64,000 nucleotides of DNA, from contig NZ_WRPN01000004.1 in the NCBI RefSeq assembly GCF_009746565.1, forward strand, positions 1 through 64,000, given 5' to 3'. The DNA is from Mariniflexile maritimum. GTDB taxonomy: Bacteria > Bacteroidota > Bacteroidia > Flavobacteriales > Flavobacteriaceae. The notes under the pieces are model-generated. The model was given only the letters and a program-made list of their open reading frames with translations, had not been told where the DNA came from and ran no database searches. This document shows, piece by piece, positions 7,697 through 16,768 of the stretch (positions within the stretch are counted from its first letter, which is position 1; the number at the start of each line of letters is the position of its first letter). The position numbers and the translations under genes were made by a program.

Positions 7697-9004
7697 ATGT
7701 CAACATTTAAAATTGAAGGAGGCCACCAATTAAAAGGTAGTATTCAACCCCAAGGTGCCAAAAACGAAGCATTGCAAATTTTATGTGCGGTGTTGTTAAC
7801 GCCGGAAAAAATAACTATTCACAACATTCCTGATATTGTTGATGTTAACAAACTGATAAGCTTATTAAAAAAACTAGGCGTTAAAGTTGAAAAACTGGCA
7901 CATGGTAGCTATACCTTTCAGGCAGATGACGTGAACCTAAAGTTCTTGGAGTCGGATGAATTTAAGGTTGACGGTCGTGGTTTACGGGGTTCTATTATGA
8001 TTGTGGGCCCTATGTTGGCACGCTTTGGCAAAGGCTACATACCAAAACCTGGTGGCGATAAAATTGGGCGCCGAAGGTTAGATACCCATTTTGAAGGCCT
8101 CATTAATTTAGGCGCTACCTTTAGATATAGCAAAGAAGAACAGTTTTATGGCGTTGAAGCCAAAAAACTAAAAGGGGCGTACATGCTTTTGGAAGAAGCC
8201 TCGGTAACGGGAACCGCCAATATTGTGATGGCGGCTGTTTTGGCGGAAGGGCGCACCACTATTTACAACGCTGCCTGCGAACCCTATTTGCAACAGTTAT
8301 GCAAAATGCTCAACCGTATGGGTGCCAAAATAAGTGGCATTGGTTCCAATATGTTACTTATTGATGGCGTTGATGCCTTAGGCGGTACCGAACATACCAT
8401 GTTGCCCGATATGATTGAAATTGGTAGCTGGATTGGTCTTGCTGCCATGACAAAAAGTGAACTAACCATTACCAATGTGTCGTGGAACGATTTGGGCATT
8501 ATCCCCAACGTATTCAGGAAATTGGGCATCACCGTTGAAAAACAAGGCGACAATATCCATATCCCAGCACATACCAATGGGTATGAAATACAAAGTTTTA
8601 TCGATGGCTCCATTTTAACCATTGCCGATGCGCCTTGGCCCGGGTTTACCCCCGATTTGCTAAGTATTATTCTGGTAGTGGCAACCCAAGCCCGGGGCAG
8701 TGTGCTCATCCACCAAAAAATGTTTGAAAGCCGTTTGTTTTTCGTTGATAAACTAATTGATATGGGCGCTAAAATCATTCTTTGCGACCCACACCGAGCC
8801 ACCGTTATCGGTCACGATTTTAAATCGACTTTAAAAGCTACCACCATGACTTCGCCCGATATTCGTGCAGGGGTTTCGTTGCTTATTGCGGCACTTTCAG
8901 CAAAAGGCACTTCGATTATCCAAAATATCGAGCAGATTGATCGCGGTTACGAGCGCATCGACGAGCGTTTGCGGGCTATTGGCGCTAAAATTGAGCGTGT
9001 TTAG
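7697..9004 (+). CDS. murA: UDP-N-acetylglucosamine 1-carboxyvinyltransferase
   Basis: A 435-residue enzyme transferring enolpyruvate from PEP to UDP-GlcNAc, the first committed step of peptidoglycan synthesis in the cytosol. Seen: G-AKNEAL with K22 and N23, the GLRGSIMIVGPMLARFGKG core, and the catalytic loop. At the position of the usual catalytic Cys (C115 of E. coli) this protein has D121, in PGGDKIGRR. Asp at this place is known to keep activity and give intrinsic fosfomycin resistance in MurA of Mycobacterium and Chlamydia. Length and other motifs are complete, so it should be the functional cell-wall enzyme. Preceded by DUF4290 at six bases. Confidence 0.96.
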   Translation: MSTFKIEGGHQLKGSIQPQGAKNEALQILCAVLLTPEKITIHNIPDIVDVNKLISLLKKLGVKVEKLAHGSYTFQADDVNLKFLESDEFKVDGRGLRGSIMIVGPMLARFGKGYIPKPGGDKIGRRRLDTHFEGLINLGATFRYSKEEQFYGVEAKKLKGAYMLLEEASVTGTANIVMAAVLAEGRTTIYNAACEPYLQQLCKMLNRMGAKISGIGSNMLLIDGVDALGGTEHTMLPDMIEIGSWIGLAAMTKSELTITNVSWNDLGIIPNVFRKLGITVEKQGDNIHIPAHTNGYEIQSFIDGSILTIADAPWPGFTPDLLSIILVVATQARGSVLIHQKMFESRLFFVDKLIDMGAKIILCDPHRATVIGHDFKSTLKATTMTSPDIRAGVSLLIAALSAKGTSIIQNIEQIDRGYERIDERLRAIGAKIERV

Positions 9005-9031
9005 TGGTGCATTAAAAAGCTTCAACATAAC

Positions 9032-9943
9032 ATGGCATTATTCAAAATAGAGAAAACTTTAGAATATATAAAAGATAAACCTTTTCGGCTTGAAAAAGAA
9101 ATCCAGCAATTAACCGAGAATAACTTAAAAACTATTCTTGGGCTTGAAATGGTTAAGTCTGAATTTGCGTTAAATAATTTCCGTATTGATACTCTTGCTT
9201 TCGATAAAGAAGCCAATGCGTTTGTAATAATTGAATATAAACGTGATAAAAACTTTAGTGTAATTGACCAAGGATATGCCTATTTATCGTTAATGCTTAA
9301 TAATAAGGCTGATTTTATTTTAGAATTCAATGAAAATCTTGACAAAACACTTAAACGAAATGATGTAGATTGGTCACAATCGAGAGTTCTGTTTGTATCA
9401 ACAGCCTTCACAAATTATCAGCGAGAAGCAATAAATTTCAAAGACTTGCCAATTGAACTATGGGAAGTTAAACGATTTGAAAATAATACTGTTTCGTATG
9501 AACAGGTACAGAAAGCTGGAACCCAAGAAAGCATAAAAACAATTTCTAAAGCCGACAAAATAATTGAAAATGTCGCAAAAGAAATAAAAGTTTATTCTGA
9601 ACAGGAACATTTGCAAAACCTAAATGAAGAGATTAAGGAATTGTATGAGAAAATGAAGCAGGCAATTCTGAATTTCGATAATGTAGAAGTCAAGCCAAAA
9701 AAGAAATATATTGCATTTGTGTCGGGTAGAAATGTGGTTGATATACATCCACAAAGAAAAGCTTTGAAAATTTGGATTAACATGCCTATTGGAGAATTGG
9801 ATGACCCCAAAGGTATTGCCAGGGATGTTTCCTCCACCGGTCATTGGGGAAATGGAGATTATGAATTACAAATCGCTTCAGATGAAAACTTTGAATATGT
9901 TTTAAGCCTCATCAAGCAGTCCATTAAAAAAAACAAGAAATAG
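9032..9943 (+). CDS. PD-(D/E)XK nuclease-like protein with C-terminal DUF5655
   Basis: A 303-residue soluble protein. The N-terminal half has a PD-(D/E)XK core: RIDTLAF with D53 and VIIEYKR with E68 and K70, followed by a QGYAYLSL helix, as in NucS/DUF91-like and restriction-type nucleases. A charged helical linker (about 175-215) leads to a C-terminal DUF5655 domain (about 222-300). It begins 28 bases after murA and ends before def, and looks more AT-rich than its neighbours, suggesting an accessory gene inserted between housekeeping genes. Likely DNA binding or cleavage; no partner methylase or helicase is adjacent, so defence versus repair cannot be told. Confidence 0.75.
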   Translation: MALFKIEKTLEYIKDKPFRLEKEIQQLTENNLKTILGLEMVKSEFALNNFRIDTLAFDKEANAFVIIEYKRDKNFSVIDQGYAYLSLMLNNKADFILEFNENLDKTLKRNDVDWSQSRVLFVSTAFTNYQREAINFKDLPIELWEVKRFENNTVSYEQVQKAGTQESIKTISKADKIIENVAKEIKVYSEQEHLQNLNEEIKELYEKMKQAILNFDNVEVKPKKKYIAFVSGRNVVDIHPQRKALKIWINMPIGELDDPKGIARDVSSTGHWGNGDYELQIASDENFEYVLSLIKQSIKKNKK

Positions 9944-10052
9944 CCTCAGGTACACTCAATACAATAATTTCCATGGTTTTTTAATTTCAACCCCAAAACC
10001 CTTCCCTAAACAATAATTTCCCCATAAGTACACCCAAAAAATTTTAAGTTCG

Positions 10053-10060
10053 TATTTTTG
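10053..10060 (+). promoter_or_regulatory. -7 element of def
   Basis: TATTTTTG fits TAnnTTTG and lies 25 bases before the ATG at 10085. It overlaps a possible TTG start at 10058, which argues that translation really begins at 10085. Confidence 0.55.
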
Positions 10061-10084
10061 CACCATATAACACCCATTACAACC

Positions 10085-10675
10085 ATGATTTTACCCATTG
10101 TAGCCTATGGCGACCCCGTTTTGAAAAAAAAAGGGATTGACATAAATAAAGACTATCCCGAGTTGGACGCGCTTCTCGAAAACATGTTCGATACCATGTA
10201 CAATGCTTTTGGCGTTGGTTTGGCAGCCCCTCAAATTGGCCTCCCCATACGGGTGTTTATTGTAGATACCATGCCTTTTTCGGAAGATGAGGACTTAACC
10301 GAAGCGGAACAAACAGCATTGAACGGTTTTAAGCGCGTTTTTATAAATGCTAAAATTTTAAAGGAAGAAGGTAACGAATGGGCATTTAACGAAGGTTGTT
10401 TAAGCATTCCCGATGTGCGCGAAGACGTTTTTAGAAAACCTCAAATAACATTGGAGTATTTTGATGAAAATTTTGAATCGCATACCGAGGTTTTCGATGG
10501 TTTGATTGCGCGCGTCATTCAACATGAATACGACCACATTGAAGGTGTTCTGTTTACCGATAAGCTATCGGCCCTAAAAAAACGACTGATTAAAGGACGG
10601 CTTGCCAACATATCCAAAGGAAAGATAAATGTAGAGTACCGCATGCGTTTTCCCGACCAAAAAAAGAAACGATAA
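10085..10675 (+). CDS. def: Peptide deformylase
   Basis: Metalloenzyme removing the formyl group from nascent N-terminal methionine. All three motifs are present: GVGLAAPQIG (motif 1), EGCLSIP (motif 2, metal-binding Cys) and QHEYDHIEG (motif 3, HExxH-type metal ligands and catalytic Glu). I start it at ATG 10085 (MILPIVAYGDP), the canonical PDF N-terminus, giving 196 residues; the upstream TTG lies inside the probable promoter. Functionally paired with fmt at 2.9 kb. DUF5606 follows after 56 bases in the same direction. Confidence 0.96.
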   Translation: MILPIVAYGDPVLKKKGIDINKDYPELDALLENMFDTMYNAFGVGLAAPQIGLPIRVFIVDTMPFSEDEDLTEAEQTALNGFKRVFINAKILKEEGNEWAFNEGCLSIPDVREDVFRKPQITLEYFDENFESHTEVFDGLIARVIQHEYDHIEGVLFTDKLSALKKRLIKGRLANISKGKINVEYRMRFPDQKKKR

Positions 10676-10731
10676 TAGTTGCAAAACATCAATAAACAGT
10701 TGATATTTGCCCTTTTCAAAAAAAATAATTT

Positions 10732-11163
10732 ATGAGTTTAGAAAAAGTATTGGCCATTGCAGGAAAACCAGGGTTATTCAAGTTAATTGCCCAAACACGT
10801 GGCGGTTTTATTGCCGAATCATTGGTAGATAAAAAACGCCTATCGGTAAGCGTGCAACAAAACGTGAGCGTGTTAAGCGAAATTGCGATTTATACCTTAA
10901 CTGAAGAGGTACCCCTGAAAAAAGTGTTTGAAAACATCAAGAAAAAGGAAGATGGCAAGCAAACCTCTGTAAAACCAAAAGACAGCAACGATAAACTAGA
11001 GGAATATTTTTTTGAGATTTTACCTGAATACGATGAAGATCGCGTGTATGTAAGCGATATCAAGAAGGTCATTCAATGGTATAACTTGTTACAAGCCCAC
11101 AACATGCTCGATTTGGAAGATGATGCACCAGAAAAGGAAACATCTAACAAAGAAGAAGCTTAA
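10732..11163 (+). CDS. DUF5606 family protein
   Basis: A 143-residue cytosolic protein typical of Bacteroidota. The N-terminal half (EKVLAIAGKPGLFKLIAQTRGGFIAESL, cited in two parts: EKVLAIAGKPGLFKL and IAQTRGGFIAESL) is a small beta-rich domain; a predicted helical part (KLEEYFFEILPEYDEDRVY) and an acidic tail follow. No catalytic motif is evident and the role is unknown. It sits just after def and is closed by a strong terminator, so def-DUF5606 is probably a two-gene unit. Confidence 0.8.
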   Translation: MSLEKVLAIAGKPGLFKLIAQTRGGFIAESLVDKKRLSVSVQQNVSVLSEIAIYTLTEEVPLKKVFENIKKKEDGKQTSVKPKDSNDKLEEYFFEILPEYDEDRVYVSDIKKVIQWYNLLQAHNMLDLEDDAPEKETSNKEEA

Positions 11164-11187
11164 AAAACATTTTTTCTTACTAAATTT

Positions 11188-11224
11188 AAGGCATCGTTTC
11201 CATTTTGGAAATCATGCCTTTTTT
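11188..11224 (+). terminator. Terminator after DUF5606 gene
   Basis: AAGGCAT (11188-11194) pairs with ATGCCTT (11214-11220), with an inner TTTCC/GGAAA helix and a T run following. It separates the def unit from the thioredoxin-like gene. Confidence 0.8.
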
Positions 11225-11236
11225 AATTGATAAACC

Positions 11237-11797
11237 ATGACCATTTCTAAGAAAACCCTAAAAAACAGCCTATTTGTAATCGCCATTGCGGTTTTAATCA
11301 TTCCACAAACCAGACAGCCCATTCAGGTTTTTTTACAAAAAATAATAGCCTATGTAAAGCCGGTTACAATAAACAGTGAAAAAAATACGCGCATAACCAA
11401 TTATAACTGGAAATTAACAGACGAAAACAACACCGTTTTTAATTTTGAAGACGCCAAGGGCAAAGTGGTTTTAATCAATTTTTGGGCAACCTGGTGTCCG
11501 CCATGCATAGCAGAAATGCCCAGTTTACAAGCACTTTACAACGATTATGGTAACAAAATCGTGTTTCTGTTCGTAACCTCCGATTGGTACAGCGAAATCA
11601 ATCCGTTTATGGCAAAAAACAAATACACCTTTAAAGTGCACAGGCCCGCCACCGATTACCCGGCATATTTTAATATTTCAACCATTCCGCGCACATTTTT
11701 AATTGATAAAAACGGTACTGTTATTATTGATGAAAGTGGTGCCGCCAACTGGAACAGCGAAAAAATAAGGAACACAATTGATAATTTACTAAAATAA
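11237..11797 (+). CDS. TlpA-like thiol:disulfide oxidoreductase
   Basis: A 186-residue thioredoxin-fold protein held in the inner membrane by one N-terminal segment (about 10-24), with the domain facing the periplasm. The active site is C87-P-P-C90 in NFWATWCPPC; the cis-proline region ISTIPRTFLID is also clear. Proteins of the TlpA/ResA type reduce periplasmic disulfides, for instance in cytochrome c maturation; the nearby multihaem protein would need such a system, though no direct link is visible. The next gene, a 2-hydroxyacid dehydrogenase, starts 11 bases after the stop. Confidence 0.88.
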   Translation: MTISKKTLKNSLFVIAIAVLIIPQTRQPIQVFLQKIIAYVKPVTINSEKNTRITNYNWKLTDENNTVFNFEDAKGKVVLINFWATWCPPCIAEMPSLQALYNDYGNKIVFLFVTSDWYSEINPFMAKNKYTFKVHRPATDYPAYFNISTIPRTFLIDKNGTVIIDESGAANWNSEKIRNTIDNLLK

Positions 11798-11808
11798 AGT
11801 TACGCAAA

Positions 11809-12771
11809 ATGAAAATGGTAGTTTTAGACGGATTTACACTGAATCCGGGCGATTTAACATGGGAAGGCATCGAACAATTTGGTGAACTAAAAGTTTTTGA
11901 CCGCACCGATTTTGCTCCCAAAAAAGTAATTGAGGCCATAGGCGATGCTGAAGTGGTGTTTACCAACAAAGTGCCCATGCCCAAAGAAGTGATCGAACAA
12001 GCACCAAACTTAAAATATATTGGGGTGTTGGCTACCGGATACAATATTATTGCTCTCGAAAAGGCCAACGAATTAGGTGTTTTGGTTACCAATGTCCCCA
12101 CTTATGGCACCAATGGCGTAGCCCAATTTACCATGGCCTTATTGTTGGAAATGTGCCATCATGTAGGCGACCATAACAAGGCGGTGCACCACGGAGAATG
12201 GGCCAAATCCTTAGATTTTTGTTTCTGGAATTCGCCGCTCATTGAACTTGAAGGCAAAACGTTGGGCATCATAGGTTTTGGGCGCATTGGGCAGGCGACG
12301 GCAAAAATGGCGCAAGCCTTTGGTTTGCATGTTTTAGCGTACAACAGAAGTAGGGAGGCATCCTTGGAAACAAAAACCTGTCGTTATGCAACATTGGATG
12401 AGGTGTTTGAACAGTCCGACATCATTAGTTTGCATTGTCCGTTATCTGAAAGCACCCAGGGCATCATTAATGCACAAAACATGGCCAAAATGAAAACAGG
12501 CGTGATGCTTATTAACACGTCAAGAGGCGGTTTGGTTGTTGAAGAAGATTTGAAAGAGGCCCTAAATTCGGGGAAAGTTTATATGGCGGCGGTTGATGTG
12601 GTTTCTTCTGAGCCTATAAAAGAAGATAACCCCTTATTGAAAGCAAAAAACTGCATCATAACCCCGCACATTGCTTGGGCACCTATCGAGTCGAGAAAAC
12701 GTTTGATGGCTATTACCATAGATAACTTGAAGGCATATATCAACGGAAAACCTAAGAATGTGGTTTGTTAA
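11809..12771 (+). CDS. D-2-hydroxyacid dehydrogenase (glycerate dehydrogenase-like)
   Basis: A 320-residue NAD(P)-dependent dehydrogenase. The Rossmann motif GFGRIG is at 156-161 and the family triad is complete: R239 (NTSRGG), E268 (SSEP) and H287 (TPHIAW). The sequence most resembles HprA-type glycerate/hydroxypyruvate reductases, which interconvert D-glycerate and hydroxypyruvate; glyoxylate reduction is also possible. It follows the TlpA-like gene at 11 bases. Its stop codon overlaps by four bases that of the convergent crtY. Confidence 0.9.
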   Translation: MKMVVLDGFTLNPGDLTWEGIEQFGELKVFDRTDFAPKKVIEAIGDAEVVFTNKVPMPKEVIEQAPNLKYIGVLATGYNIIALEKANELGVLVTNVPTYGTNGVAQFTMALLLEMCHHVGDHNKAVHHGEWAKSLDFCFWNSPLIELEGKTLGIIGFGRIGQATAKMAQAFGLHVLAYNRSREASLETKTCRYATLDEVFEQSDIISLHCPLSESTQGIINAQNMAKMKTGVMLINTSRGGLVVEEDLKEALNSGKVYMAAVDVVSSEPIKEDNPLLKAKNCIITPHIAWAPIESRKRLMAITIDNLKAYINGKPKNVVC

Positions 12772-13913
12772 AGTGTTTTAAAAAACGCCTTAATAAACGA
12801 CCACGAAAACAACGACCACATGATTTTGAGTTCTTCAATAAAAGTGGGTTCTTCATCTAAAAATCGAAACATGGTTTGTGCCGAATTTTTATCGTAAAAC
12901 TGTTGAAAAATCCATTCGCCTTTATCATTTTCATCTTTTAAAACCTTTAAAAACACTTTATCGTAAAACTTATATTTTCTTTTGAATAATCCTTCGGAAG
13001 GTTTTTTATTAGCTTTCAAATTTCTGATAATGATAGCCGTTTTCTTTTCGGTATGTTTAAAGGAATAGCCCGTTGAGCCTTTTACCCAACCACCGCCGGT
13101 ACCTATTTTTGTGATGTTTTGCGTGTTGAAATCTTCAAAAGGGAACATGGTCATGGGGATGATGCCTTTTTCAGTTTCAATGATGGTGTAATGGTTTATT
13201 TTTAAAAAAGTAGCAATATAGGTTTTAATGAAATGGTCGTAAACGGTTTCGTCCACGGTATTTTCAGTAAAATAAGTAAACTCTACTAAAGCTTCAGTTT
13301 TTGAGAACGGTAACACATAGGTAAACGTGGTTTGATGGCCGTCTTTCAGTCTATAATCCATCATCACGATGCTATTTTCATTAAAAATAGGGGTTTCGGT
13401 TTTAATAATCCATCCCTTAAAATGTTGAGTGATGGTTAGGTGTTTTTTTGGTGATGTACGAAATGCGTCGGGAACGCGGCTATCAAAAACATGCGACGCT
13501 GTGTAGCTGTTTTTGTTCGTTTTTACGATGATGTTTTTTGTTTCTTCAACAATTTCAACCCGTTCCAGAATAAAATGAATGTTATTGTACTGTTTTAATT
13601 GGGTTTTGGCATGGTTGTAAAAATCGATGGCGCGAATGGTCTTGTAAGTATAAGGCTCTAAATTTAATAAGATGTTTTTTTTTGAAGTATTTATGGTTGC
13701 ATGCTTCCATGATTTGTGCACCATAGCGTCCCAGGGCGAAGGGGCTATTTCCCAAAAGCTCCACGTTTTATCATTGCTGTTTTTTTCTGAAGGATCGATA
13801 AGCGCGATTTGCTTTTCGCCAAAAAAAGCATCGGTAGCAAGTTTTAGCGCCAATTGTAAGCCCGCCAAACCATTCCCAATAATAATATAGTCGAAATGGG
13901 AATTATGAGCCAT
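12768..13913 (-). CDS. crtY: Lycopene beta-cyclase
   Basis: A 381-residue flavoprotein that cyclises both ends of lycopene to give beta-carotene. The N-terminal dinucleotide motif IIIGNGLAGLQLA (about 10-22), the NDKTWSFW segment typical of CrtY/CrtL cyclases (about 48-55) and the GTGGGWVKGSTGYSF stretch (about 271-285) support the call. It is the last gene of the carotenoid operon and starts 15 bases after crtZ. No signal peptide; expected to work at the cytoplasmic membrane surface. Confidence 0.93.
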   Translation of the reverse strand: MAHNSHFDYIIIGNGLAGLQLALKLATDAFFGEKQIALIDPSEKNSNDKTWSFWEIAPSPWDAMVHKSWKHATINTSKKNILLNLEPYTYKTIRAIDFYNHAKTQLKQYNNIHFILERVEIVEETKNIIVKTNKNSYTASHVFDSRVPDAFRTSPKKHLTITQHFKGWIIKTETPIFNENSIVMMDYRLKDGHQTTFTYVLPFSKTEALVEFTYFTENTVDETVYDHFIKTYIATFLKINHYTIIETEKGIIPMTMFPFEDFNTQNITKIGTGGGWVKGSTGYSFKHTEKKTAIIIRNLKANKKPSEGLFKRKYKFYDKVFLKVLKDENDKGEWIFQQFYDKNSAQTMFRFLDEEPTFIEELKIMWSLFSWSFIKAFFKTL

Positions 13914-13928
13914 TTAATCTTGAAAAAA

Positions 13929-14378
13929 CTATTTCTTGAAATATTTAAAGGGTACAAACAGCATCCCAAAGCACTCGCCATCTTCTTTTCCAACGTGTTT
14001 ATGGTGCATTTTGTGGGCGCGTCTAACGCCTTTGGCATACCAATTATTGGCGTTTCTAAAAAGCTTAAAACGTTGGTGGATAAAAATATCGTGCACCAAA
14101 AAATAGGAGAGGCCGTAAGCAAAAATACCAATTCCAATGGGCAAACCGGCCCAAAAAATTTCGTATTTCCACAATAAAAAACAACCAATGCTAACTACGG
14201 CATAAAAAATAAAAAAAGCATCGTTGCGTTCAAACCAACTATCATGGTCTTTTTTATGGTGGTCTTTGTGCAAGCTCCATAAAAAACCGTGCATGATGTA
14301 TTTATGGGTAAACCACGCCATAAATTCCATAATGGCGTAGGTGGCTAAGAAAATGAGTATAAAATACAAGGTTTGCAT
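13929..14378 (-). CDS. crtZ: Beta-carotene hydroxylase
   Basis: A 149-residue integral membrane di-iron hydroxylase of the fatty-acid-hydroxylase superfamily. Four histidine boxes are visible: HKYIMH, HKDHHKKDH, HDIFIHQRF and HKMHHKH, interleaved with hydrophobic segments. CrtZ adds hydroxyls at C3 and C3' of beta-carotene to give zeaxanthin, the usual yellow pigment of marine flavobacteria. It lies 34 bases after crtB and 15 before crtY. Confidence 0.94.
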   Translation of the reverse strand: MQTLYFILIFLATYAIMEFMAWFTHKYIMHGFLWSLHKDHHKKDHDSWFERNDAFFIFYAVVSIGCFLLWKYEIFWAGLPIGIGIFAYGLSYFLVHDIFIHQRFKLFRNANNWYAKGVRRAHKMHHKHVGKEDGECFGMLFVPFKYFKK

Positions 14379-14412
14379 GATGTTGTTATTTTGTTGTGTA
14401 TTGCATATAAAT

Positions 14413-15252
14413 TTACAATAAATTTAGCTGATATTTCACATAACTTCGCATCAATAGTTCCACTTTTTTAGGGTTTGAAACCCGTATTCTTGCGCTTCTA
14501 ATTTGTAGAGCGGGTGTTTTTTTTAGTTTTTTAAGTAATTGGCGGTAGTATCGATACGCCATAAAAACGCCAAATTTAGCTTCAATGGGAAGTTTTTTAA
14601 TGCCTTTTAATCCGTTTTCAAAATCGTTTTCTATATCGTCAATAATGTGTTGCTTCGAGGTTTCGTCCAATTTTTCCAAATCCACATTAGGAAAGTAACT
14701 TCTGTTCAGCCCATCAAAATCGGCCTTCAAGTCTCTCAGGAAATTTACTTTTTGAAATGCAGAGCCCAATGCCATGGCCGAGTCTTTCAATGCTTCATAT
14801 TTTTCATCATCACCTTTTACAAAAACCTTTAAGCACATTAAACCCACTACATCGGCCGATCCATAAATGTACATCTTGAAATCTTCTTCGGTTAAATAGT
14901 TGTTTTTGTGCAGGTCCAATCGCATGCTTTTCATAAAGGCATCCACCAAACTTTTGTCAATTTGGTATTGGTGGAAGGTGTGTTGAAATGCGTTTAAAAT
15001 GGGGTTTAAACTAATTTTGTCATTTAGGGCATGTTCCAAATCGTCTGAAAACCTATTGAGAAGGATTTCTTTGTCGTACCCATGGAAAGAATCTACTATT
15101 TCGTCGGCAAAGCGCACAAAACCATAAATATTGTAAATATCGCTTCTTATGGAAGTTGCAAGCATTTTTGTTGCTAACGAAAACGAAGTACTATACGTTT
15201 TGGTTACCAGTTTGCTGGTATTGAATGAAACGGTATCAAATAGTGCTTTCAT
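14413..15252 (-). CDS. crtB: Phytoene synthase
   Basis: A 279-residue trans-isoprenyl diphosphate synthase that condenses two geranylgeranyl diphosphates into phytoene. Two Asp-rich substrate-Mg2+ motifs are visible: RFADEIVD (about 47-54) and LRDLKADFDGLNRSYFP (around 193-209). The start codon overlaps the crtI stop by four bases, so the two are translationally coupled. Confidence 0.95.
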   Translation of the reverse strand: MKALFDTVSFNTSKLVTKTYSTSFSLATKMLATSIRSDIYNIYGFVRFADEIVDSFHGYDKEILLNRFSDDLEHALNDKISLNPILNAFQHTFHQYQIDKSLVDAFMKSMRLDLHKNNYLTEEDFKMYIYGSADVVGLMCLKVFVKGDDEKYEALKDSAMALGSAFQKVNFLRDLKADFDGLNRSYFPNVDLEKLDETSKQHIIDDIENDFENGLKGIKKLPIEAKFGVFMAYRYYRQLLKKLKKTPALQIRSARIRVSNPKKVELLMRSYVKYQLNLL

Positions 15253-16724
15253 ATTGGGTTATTGTTATAGTGTTTAGAAACTAGGTCGGCTACTAACTTA
15301 CCGGAAATTAAAGCTGGTGGCACACCGGGCCCAGGAACGGTTAATTGACCGGTAAAATAGAGGTTTTTAATTTTTTTGCTCTTTAATTTTGGTCGTAAAA
15401 AGGCCGTTTGTGTGAGTGTATTTGCCATACCATAAGCATTGCCTTTGTATGAATTGTAATCGTTTATAAAATCGTTTATGCAAAAGCTTTCTTTAAATAG
15501 AATGTGTTTTTTGACATTTTGTGATGTTAAATTTTCAAAACGCGCCATAATTTTGTTAAAATAGGTTTCCCGTAATTCTTGGGTGTCTTCTAGACCGGGT
15601 GCTAACGGAATTAAAAAAATGCCCGCTTCTTTACCTTCTGGTGCAGCACTAGCATCTGTTTTACTGGGGAAACTTGCGTAAAACAAGGGGTTTTCGGGCC
15701 ATTTAGGATGGTCGTAAATGGCTTCGGCGTGCACTTCAAAATCAACATCAAAAAATAGGGTATGGTGGTTAACGTTATCCAGTTTTTTATCAAAACCTAC
15801 ATAAAACAATAACGAAGATGGTGCAAATGTTTTTTTGCTCCAATACGATTCGCTGTATTGTCGGTTGGTCTTTTCAAGCAAGGTTTCGGTATGGTGGTAA
15901 TCGGCACCACTCACTACTACGTTTGATGCATATTCTTTACCGTTTGAAACAACCCCTTTAGCACTGCCATTTTCAACAATGATGGCATCAATGGGCGCAT
16001 TGGTTTTTATCGTAACACCCAATTCCAGGGCCAAGGCTTCGAGTGCCAAAATAACTTGGTACATGCCATTTTTTGGATGAAAGGTGCCTAAACCAAAGTC
16101 AGCATAATTCATAAAACTATAAAATGATGGCGTGTCACTTGGTTTGGCACCTAAAAATAGTACTGGGAATTCTAATATTTGCGCGAGCCGGTTGTTTTTA
16201 AAGGCTTTCCTAACATCGCGTTTTATGTTGCTGAAAAACTGGTTTAATTTCAAGATGGTTTTTGGGGTAACCAATTCCAAGGGCGAAAGGCCTGGGTTGT
16301 ACACCAAATCCTTAATGGCAATGTCGTAATTGCTTTTGGCTTCGTTTATAAAGGCGGTTAACTTTTTGGCACTGCCAGCTTCTTCCTTTTCAAAAGCGGT
16401 TTTGATTTTATCTAAAGTGTCTTCAATGGTTATAAAATCGTTTTTTCCAAAGTAAACGCTGTATGCTGGATTTAACTTTTCGAGCGCGTAATAGTCGGAA
16501 GGTTTTTTGTTGAAATCGTTAAAAAACCGTTCAAAAACATCGGGCATCCAATACCATGTTGGGCCAATATCAAAGGTGAAGCCGTCTTTTATAAGTTGTC
16601 GCGCGCGCCCCCCTATGGTTGCATTTTTCTCAAAAATGGTCACCTCAAATCCAGCCTTGGCCAAATAGCATGAAGCGGCCAAAGATGAAAACCCGGAACC
16701 TATTACGTGTATCGTTTTTTTCAT
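15249..16724 (-). CDS. crtI: Phytoene desaturase
   Basis: A CrtI-type FAD-dependent desaturase converting phytoene to lycopene. The N-terminus VIGSGFSSLAASCYLAKAG is the dinucleotide-binding motif, and FTGQLTVPGPGVPPALISGK near the end is the CrtI family signature. I start at ATG 16724 (MKKTIHVIGSG, 491 residues); eleven upstream in-frame codons overlap the promoter. The 44-base gap before it carries an inverted repeat and a -7-like box, so crtI may be transcribed from its own regulated promoter as well as from the regulator's. Confidence 0.95.
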   Translation of the reverse strand: MKKTIHVIGSGFSSLAASCYLAKAGFEVTIFEKNATIGGRARQLIKDGFTFDIGPTWYWMPDVFERFFNDFNKKPSDYYALEKLNPAYSVYFGKNDFITIEDTLDKIKTAFEKEEAGSAKKLTAFINEAKSNYDIAIKDLVYNPGLSPLELVTPKTILKLNQFFSNIKRDVRKAFKNNRLAQILEFPVLFLGAKPSDTPSFYSFMNYADFGLGTFHPKNGMYQVILALEALALELGVTIKTNAPIDAIIVENGSAKGVVSNGKEYASNVVVSGADYHHTETLLEKTNRQYSESYWSKKTFAPSSLLFYVGFDKKLDNVNHHTLFFDVDFEVHAEAIYDHPKWPENPLFYASFPSKTDASAAPEGKEAGIFLIPLAPGLEDTQELRETYFNKIMARFENLTSQNVKKHILFKESFCINDFINDYNSYKGNAYGMANTLTQTAFLRPKLKSKKIKNLYFTGQLTVPGPGVPPALISGKLVADLVSKHYNNNPI

Positions 16725-16727
16725 AAT

Positions 16728-16755
16728 GTTTAACAAAAATACAAAAAAGTTAAAC
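16728..16755. promoter_or_regulatory. Inverted repeat overlapping crtI promoter, candidate CarH-like operator
   Basis: GTTTAAC (16728-16734) and GTTAAAC (16749-16755) form a perfect 7-base inverted repeat with centres 21 bases apart, two helical turns. A minus-strand TATTTTTG box (16734-16741) lies between the arms. The same heptamer GTTAAAC occurs at 17684-17690 at the regulator's own promoter. Position suggests binding by the MerR-type protein encoded next door. Confidence 0.5.
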
Positions 16756-16768
16756 AAAAAAATAATAT

